Positions 59,365-64,000 of a stretch of DNA of 64,000 nt are shown here, one piece after another; positions within the stretch are counted from its first letter, which is position 1; the number at the start of each line of letters is the position of its first letter. This DNA is from Cellulomonas wangsupingiae (GTDB lineage: Bacteria > Actinomycetota > Actinomycetes > Actinomycetales > Cellulomonadaceae): the NCBI RefSeq assembly GCF_024508275.1, contig NZ_CP101989.1, forward strand, positions 2,108,001-2,172,000, read 5' to 3'. Below the pieces are notes generated by a model. It was not told the DNA's origin and made no database searches. It was given only the letters and a program-made list of their open reading frames with translations. The position numbers and the translations under genes were made by a program.

Positions 59365-60062
59365 GCCGGCGGGGCGACGGTGCGCGCGACGACGCCGAGG
59401 ACGGCGTCGACGGTCTGCGGCAGGTCGAGGTGCGAGGAGTCGACGGTCACGACCCCGTCGGCCGCGACCCGGAAGTCCACGACCGTGGAGTCGTCGGCGT
59501 CCCGCCGGACGACCTGGTCGTGCGTCGCGGCGATGGCCGCCGCGTCGTCGGTGCCGTGCAGCTCGCGCGCGCGGCGTGCCAGGCGCGCCGCCTCGTCGGC
59601 GGTCAGGAGCACGCGCACGTCCGCGTCGGGTGCGACGACGGTCGTGATGTCGCGCCCCTCGGCCACGACGCCCCGACCGCCCGACCAGCCACCGGTGCGC
59701 TCGGCGTCGATGATCGCGCGCTGCCGCCGCCCGAGCTCGGCGCGCGCGTCGAGGTTGGTCGCCACCGCGCTGACCTGCGACGAGACCTCGGTCGTCCGGA
59801 TCGCCGCGCCCACGTCGCGGCCGTCGACGACGACCGTGGGGGCCGCGGGGTCGACGCCCACGACGAGCGGCAGCTCGCGCACGGCGGCAGCGACCGCAGC
59901 GCCGTCGGTCAGCGGCACGCCCTGGTCGAGGCACCACCACGTGGCCGCCCGGTACATCGCGCCCGTGTCGAGGTAGGCCAGGCCGAGCCTGCGCGCGACC
60001 TCGCGCGACACGCTCGACTTGCCCGAGCCCGACGGTCCGTCGACCGCCACGACGGTGCTCAA
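59361..60062 (-). CDS. cmk: Cytidylate kinase
   Basis: 233 residues. P-loop in VVAVDGPSGSGKSSVSREVA, then YLDTGAMYRAATWWCL, VVDGRDVGAAIRTTEVSSQV and GVVAEGRDITTVVAPDADVR, all Cmk marks. It makes CDP/dCDP from CMP/dCMP. The start is probably TTG at 60062: GGAGG lies 9 nt upstream, and TTGA overlaps the tyrA stop. An upstream TTG at 60077 sits at the ribosome site itself and is less likely. Confidence 0.93.
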   Translation of the reverse strand: MSTVVAVDGPSGSGKSSVSREVARRLGLAYLDTGAMYRAATWWCLDQGVPLTDGAAVAAAVRELPLVVGVDPAAPTVVVDGRDVGAAIRTTEVSSQVSAVATNLDARAELGRRQRAIIDAERTGGWSGGRGVVAEGRDITTVVAPDADVRVLLTADEAARLARRARELHGTDDAAAIAATHDQVVRRDADDSTVVDFRVAADGVVTVDSSHLDLPQTVDAVLGVVARTVAPPA

Positions 60063-61168
60063 CTCACCAGCCTCCAACCCCGAGCCGTGAGCTCGGTCTC
60101 CAGGTGCTCGGCGCGCGCCGGCAGGACGTGGATCGACGCCATGCCGACCGCCCTGCCCGCCGCGTGCTCGAGCCGCAGGTCCTCCAGGTCGACGCCGGCG
60201 GCGTCGACGTCACCGAGCAGCCGGGCGAGCTCGCCCGGCTGGTCGGGCACGAGCACCGTCAGCACGGCGTAGCGCTCGTGCGCACCGCCGTGCTTGCCGG
60301 GGATCCGCGCCGCCCCCGCGCCGCCGTCGGCGATGGTGCGCGCGATCGTCGCCAGCGCGCCCAGCTCGACGTCCTCGGGCCCCGTCGCCGCGGCGGCGAG
60401 GTCGAGCGCCCCGAGGACGACGTCGAGGTCGGCGCGCAGGGCGGCGAGCACCTCACGGACGGCCGCGGCGTTCGCCGCGAGGATCGACGTCCACAACGCC
60501 GGGTCCGACGCGGCCAGGCGCGTCACGTCCCGCAGCCCCTGCCCCGCCAGGCCGAGTGCCGCGTCGTCCGCGTCCCGCAGGCGGGCCGCGACGAGCGAGG
60601 ACGCGAGCTGCGGCACGTGCGAGACGACCGCGACGGCCGCGTCGTGCTCGTCGGCGTCCATCACCACCGGCACGGCGCCCACGTCGACCGCGAGGTGACG
60701 GACGGCGAGCAGCGCGTCGGCACGCGACGCACCCGAGTCGGTGATGACCCACGGCCGGCCCAGGAAGAGCCCCGGCACGGCCGCCGAGGGGCCCGAGCGC
60801 TCCCGCCCGGCCATGGGGTGCGACCCGACGTACCGCGTGAGGTCGGCACCGGCGGCGCGCAGCTCGGCCAGGACGTAGCCCTTGACGCTGGCGACGTCGG
60901 TGACGACCGCGTCCGGGTGGTCCGCGAGCGCGGCGGCGACGACGTCGGCCGTCACGTCGGGGGGTGCGGCGACCACGACGAGCGCGGGTGCCGGCGACGA
61001 CGCCTCGACCGGGGTCCCGGCGCCGACGTCGCGCGCGAGCGCGAGCGCCGTGCGCGAGGGGTCCGCGAGCTGCACGTCGACACCGTGCTGCGTCAGCGCC
61101 AGGCCGACGGACGTGCCGAGGAGGCCGGTGCCGACCACGCGCACCGGCCCCACGGTCGCGATGCTCAC
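60059..61168 (-). CDS. tyrA: Prephenate dehydrogenase with ACT domain
   Basis: 369 residues. NAD-binding GTGLLGTSVGLALTQHGVDV, catalytic HPMAGRERSGP, and VVMDADEHDAAVAVVSHVPQ, typical of prephenate dehydrogenases of tyrosine synthesis. A C-terminal ACT domain (RYAVLTVLVPDQPGELARLL) likely gives tyrosine feedback. GTG start overlaps the rluB stop (GTGA), and its own stop overlaps the cmk start. Confidence 0.94.
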   Translation of the reverse strand: MSIATVGPVRVVGTGLLGTSVGLALTQHGVDVQLADPSRTALALARDVGAGTPVEASSPAPALVVVAAPPDVTADVVAAALADHPDAVVTDVASVKGYVLAELRAAGADLTRYVGSHPMAGRERSGPSAAVPGLFLGRPWVITDSGASRADALLAVRHLAVDVGAVPVVMDADEHDAAVAVVSHVPQLASSLVAARLRDADDAALGLAGQGLRDVTRLAASDPALWTSILAANAAAVREVLAALRADLDVVLGALDLAAAATGPEDVELGALATIARTIADGGAGAARIPGKHGGAHERYAVLTVLVPDQPGELARLLGDVDAAGVDLEDLRLEHAAGRAVGMASIHVLPARAEHLETELTARGWRLVS

Positions 61169-62043
61169 ATGCCCACCGCCGTCATGAGCGAGCCGACCTC
61201 CGTCTTCGACAGCACCCGGGTGCGGCCGGGCCGCAGGTCACCGAGGCGGATGGGCCCGATGCGGGTGCGCACGAGCCGGTCGACGGGGTGCCCGACCTCG
61301 TCGAACAGGCGCCGCACCACGCGGTTGCGCCCCTCGTGCAGCACGATCTCGACGAGGCTCGCGTGGCTGGCGACCTGCACGATCTTGAACGAGTCGACCG
61401 TGACGGTGCCGTCCTCGAGCGCCACGCCCGCCTGGAGCTGCTTGCCGAGCGCCTCGCGGACGCGGCCCTGCACCTCGACGAGGTAGGTCTTGGGCACGCC
61501 GTGCGAGGGGTGCGCGAGCCGGTTGGCCAGCTCGCCGTCGTTCGTCAGCAGCAGCAGGCCCTCGGAGTCGGCGTCGAGCCGCCCCACGTGGAAGAGCCGC
61601 TCCTCGCGGTTCGCGACGTACTGCGCGAGCGAGGGCCGACCCTCCGGGTCGTGCATGGTCGACACGACGCCGACCGGCTTGTTCAGCGCGAGGGTGACGA
61701 CCGAGGAGTCCAGCTGGACCCGCATGCCGTCCACGTGGATGACGGCGGTGAGGGGGTCGACGCGCACGCCGAGCTCGCTGACGGGCTGCCCGTCGACGGT
61801 CACCCGGCCCGCGGCGATCAGCTCCTCGCAGGCGCGACGCGAGCCCAGGCCGGCCGACGCCAGCACCTTCTGCAGCCGGACGCCCTCCGGGTCGTGCACG
61901 TCGATCGGCTCCGCGGCCTGGGCAGGACGCCGCGCCGGGCGTCCGGCGCCGCGCGGACCGCGTCCACCGCCCGCTGCGCCCGTGCGACCCGCACCTCCTG
62001 CGCGCCCGCCACCCCGGTGGCCACGCGCTCCCGTGCCGCTCAT
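61165..62043 (-). CDS. rluB: RluB/RsuA-type pseudouridine synthase
   Basis: 292 residues. A basic Gly/Arg-rich N-terminal extension (~50 residues) precedes an S4 domain (VRLQKVLASAGLGSRRACEE) and the synthase domain with the catalytic Asp in VGRLDADSEGLLLLTNDGEL. GVPKTYLVEVQGRV and LHEGRNRVVRRLFDEVGHPV follow. It modifies 23S (or 16S) rRNA. ATG overlaps the scpB stop (ATGA). Confidence 0.92.
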   Translation of the reverse strand: MSGTGARGHRGGGRAGGAGRTGAAGGGRGPRGAGRPARRPAQAAEPIDVHDPEGVRLQKVLASAGLGSRRACEELIAAGRVTVDGQPVSELGVRVDPLTAVIHVDGMRVQLDSSVVTLALNKPVGVVSTMHDPEGRPSLAQYVANREERLFHVGRLDADSEGLLLLTNDGELANRLAHPSHGVPKTYLVEVQGRVREALGKQLQAGVALEDGTVTVDSFKIVQVASHASLVEIVLHEGRNRVVRRLFDEVGHPVDRLVRTRIGPIRLGDLRPGRTRVLSKTEVGSLMTAVGM

Positions 62044-62702
62044 CGTCCGTCCTCTCGTCCGTCGGTCGTGTCCACGCCCCCCAGCGACTCGATGTCCGGC
62101 AGGTAGGGCGCCAGCGGAGGCAGCTCGTCGAGGCTCGACAGGCCCATCCGCTCCAAGAAGTATCCCGTGGTCCCGTAGAGCACCGCACCGGTGGCCGCGT
62201 CGTGCGCGACCTCGGCGACCAGACCGCGCGTCGTCAGGGTGCGCATGACGCCGTCGACGCTGACCCCGCGCACGGCCGAGACCTGGCCCCGGCTGACGGG
62301 CTGGCGGTAGGCGACGACCGCGAGCGTCTCGAGCGCGGCCTGCGTGAGCCGCTGGGTCTGCCCGTCCACCACGAAGCGTCCCACGACGTCGCCGTACGCG
62401 GCCGCGGAGTAGATCCGCCACCCCTCACCGGCGCGGCGCAGCTCGAAGCCGCGCGGCCGTCCCCCGTGCTCGCCCCGGTACTCGGCCGCGAGCCGCTCGA
62501 GCAGCGCCTCGACGCGCGCGGTCGGCAGGGCGAGCGCGGTGGCCAGCCGGACGGCGGGGACGGGCTCGTCGACGACCATGAGGACCGCCTCCAGCGCGGA
62601 CAGCGCGCCGCCGGGCAGCGACTCGACGTCGAACGCGAGCTCGTCGGGCCCCGCCTCCTCGGTGGTCCCGTCGGTCGTCGCGGGTGCGACCTGGTCGTTC
62701 AT
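62040..62702 (-). CDS. scpB: Segregation and condensation protein B
   Basis: 220 residues. Two winged-helix parts: LSALEAVLMVVDEPVPAVRL and LTQAALETLAVVAYRQPVSR with GQVSAVRGVSVDGVMRTLTT, the family mark. It joins ScpA and SMC in chromosome compaction. Overlaps scpA stop and rluB start by 4 bp each. Confidence 0.94.
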   Translation of the reverse strand: MNDQVAPATTDGTTEEAGPDELAFDVESLPGGALSALEAVLMVVDEPVPAVRLATALALPTARVEALLERLAAEYRGEHGGRPRGFELRRAGEGWRIYSAAAYGDVVGRFVVDGQTQRLTQAALETLAVVAYRQPVSRGQVSAVRGVSVDGVMRTLTTRGLVAEVAHDAATGAVLYGTTGYFLERMGLSSLDELPPLAPYLPDIESLGGVDTTDGREDGR

Positions 62703-63709
62703 CTGACCGCCTCCTCGTGCGCGGGTCCGGCGACGTCGACGACGGGCGGCGGCCCGTCGTCGGCGTCACGGTCGAAGTCGTCCGACACGGTCACGTCGCC
62801 GTCGTCGCTGCCGGTCCACCGCACGGTCAGCTCCCCGAGGGGCACGACCTGGTCGAAGGCCACGGCCCCCTCGCGGAACAGCTCGAGGAGCGCCAGGAAG
62901 CGCACGACGACCACGACGGGCTCGCCGGCGTCCGCCGTCAGCGCGCGGAACGTCGTCGCCCCGTGGTGCCGCAGCCGGTCCACCAGGACCGCCGCCTGGT
63001 CACGCACACTGACGACGGGCGCGTGCAGGTGGCTGATGTCGACCCCGGGCGGCGGCGCCGGCGGGGTCAGGGCGCGGGCCGCGAGCTCCGCGAGCTGGTC
63101 GGCACCCATCTGCCACACCAGCTCCGGCAGGAGCGCGGCCAGGTGCGGCTCGAGCGGCACCTGGCGGCCGTACCGGCGCGACCCGGCCTCGAGCAGCGTG
63201 CCGAGGTCCCCCGCGACGACCTTGTACGCGCGGTACTGCAGCAGCCGGACGAAGAGCAGGTCACGGGCCTCCAGCAGCTCGAGGTCCTCGGCGTCCTCGA
63301 CCTGCGCCGACGGCAGCAGCCGCGCGGCCTTGAGGTCCAGCAGGGTCGCGGCGACGAGCAGGAACTCGCTGGCCTGGGACAGGTCCCAGTCCTTGCCGCC
63401 CTGCAGGGCCGCGCGCTCGGCGGCGCGGATGTGCGCGATGAACTCGTCGGTGACCTTGGCCAGCGCGATCTCCGTGATGTCCAGCTTGTGCTTCGCGATC
63501 AGCCCGAGCAGCAGGTCGAAGGGCCCGCTGAACACGTCGAGGTGGACCTCGAAGCCGGAGGACCCGGTCGGTGCGCTCTCCCCCGGCGCACCGCCGTCGC
63601 CCGCTGCGCCCGGCGGCGCGGCGTCGGGCGGCGACGTGGCGTCCGGTCCGTCGACGTGCGTGCGCGACGCGTCCTGGGTGCCGGGCGCGCCGTCAGGCGG
63701 CGTCGCCAC
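62699..63709 (-). CDS. scpA: Segregation and condensation protein A
   Basis: 336 residues from GTG 63709, which overlaps the parA end by 17 bp. A disordered Pro/Gly/Ala N-terminus is followed by the kleisin core FEVHLDVFSGPFDLLLGLIA, KHKLDITEIALAKVTDEFIA and ASEFLLVAATLLDLKAARLL. ScpA bridges the SMC heads. The exact start is uncertain, as the N-terminus is variable; the frame is open to 63751. Confidence 0.92.
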   Translation of the reverse strand: MATPPDGAPGTQDASRTHVDGPDATSPPDAAPPGAAGDGGAPGESAPTGSSGFEVHLDVFSGPFDLLLGLIAKHKLDITEIALAKVTDEFIAHIRAAERAALQGGKDWDLSQASEFLLVAATLLDLKAARLLPSAQVEDAEDLELLEARDLLFVRLLQYRAYKVVAGDLGTLLEAGSRRYGRQVPLEPHLAALLPELVWQMGADQLAELAARALTPPAPPPGVDISHLHAPVVSVRDQAAVLVDRLRHHGATTFRALTADAGEPVVVVVRFLALLELFREGAVAFDQVVPLGELTVRWTGSDDGDVTVSDDFDRDADDGPPPVVDVAGPAHEEAVR

Positions 63710-64000
63710 GCGCCACGAGCTCGCGTGCGAGCCGGCGGTAGGCCTCGGCACCCGCGTGCGTCGGCGCGTACTGCGTGATCGGCTCGGCGGCCACGGTCGC
63801 GTCCGGGAACTTCACGGTGCGCCCGATCACCGTGTGCAGCAGCGTGTCGCCGAAGGCCTCGCGCACGCGGGTGACGACCTCGCGCGCGTGCAGGGTCCGC
63901 GAGTCGTACATCGTGGCCAGGATGCCGTCGACCTCGAGACGCGGGTTGAGGCGGTCGCGGACCTTCTCGATGGTCTCGATGAGCAGGGCCACGCCGCGCA
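63693..64000 (-). CDS. parA: ParA/Soj chromosome partitioning ATPase, C-terminal part
   Basis: The gene runs off the right edge; only the last ~100 residues are seen: IETIEKVRDRLNPRLEVDGI, LATMYDSRTLHAREVVTRVR, AFGDTLLHTVIGRTVKFPDA and ITQYAPTHAGAEAYRRLARE. These match ParA/Soj C-termini. The order parA-scpA-scpB-rluB is conserved in actinobacteria. The Walker motifs are outside the window. A parB gene was not seen, so the exact partition role is not proven. Confidence 0.9.
   Translation of the reverse strand, partial: RGVALLIETIEKVRDRLNPRLEVDGILATMYDSRTLHAREVVTRVREAFGDTLLHTVIGRTVKFPDATVAAEPITQYAPTHAGAEAYRRLARELVARGDAA

Overview
The window is a high-GC actinobacterial chromosome segment with dense genes, many GTG starts and mostly TGA stops. 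It is most likely Cellulomonas or a close relative. The best taxonomic pointer is a pair of secreted cellulases (GH6 and GH5), each with a Ser/Thr/Pro-rich linker and a C-terminal family 2 carbohydrate-binding module. The RbpA, HelY, GarA/FtsR/Sbp and ParA-ScpAB gene groups are also typically actinobacterial. I assigned the genus from gene content only.

Layout, left to right. 1-11 kb: 3' end of the helicase gene helY, an amidohydrolase, lipoprotein N-acyltransferase (lnt), rbpA, an aldo/keto reductase, a nitrilase-family enzyme, a GNAT acetyltransferase, an MBL-fold hydrolase and an orphan ParA-like ATPase. 11-17 kb: a conserved block on the minus strand (CDP-alcohol phosphatidyltransferase, DUF881, Sbp, DUF881, GarA-like FHA protein, FtsR-like MerR, DUF151 nuclease, second MerR) linked to cell envelope, division and metabolic signalling. 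17-27 kb: a DEAD-box helicase with a long leader, then a cellulose-utilisation locus: a sugar-sensor-like binding protein fused to PAS and a degenerate GGDEF domain, a divergent LacI regulator, and the two cellulases.

27-35 kb: threonine aldolase, HU protein, and an NHEJ locus. In that locus ku overlaps a HhH-PHP gene, and the ligase and polymerase parts of LigD are separate genes with no phosphoesterase part. Dps and an App1-type phosphatase follow. 35-46 kb: respiratory enzymes (mqo, sdhCAB), an ECF sigma factor overlapping ogt, a universal stress protein, an aldo/keto reductase and an MFS transporter. 46-49.6 kb: phosphoribosyltransferase, manganese catalase and a DUF899 protein.

49.6-55.9 kb is the most accessory stretch: small unknown genes, gene remnants, a secreted Excalibur/DUF5648 protein, and an HTH/nucleotidyltransferase pair resembling an AbiE-type toxin-antitoxin system whose second gene is frameshifted, next to tRNA-Pro(GGG). 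56-64 kb returns to core genes. parA, scpA, scpB, rluB, tyrA, cmk and plsC form a minus-strand operon in which every junction overlaps. der follows after a hairpin terminator.

Regulatory signals: many genes show a TANNNT-like -10 hexamer only 6-8 nt before the start codon, which suggests widespread leaderless transcription. Strong hairpin terminators separate most convergent pairs. The observations most worth testing are the ku-PHP coupling, the cellulose-locus GGDEF hybrid, the interleaved inverted repeats before mqo, and the broken toxin gene.
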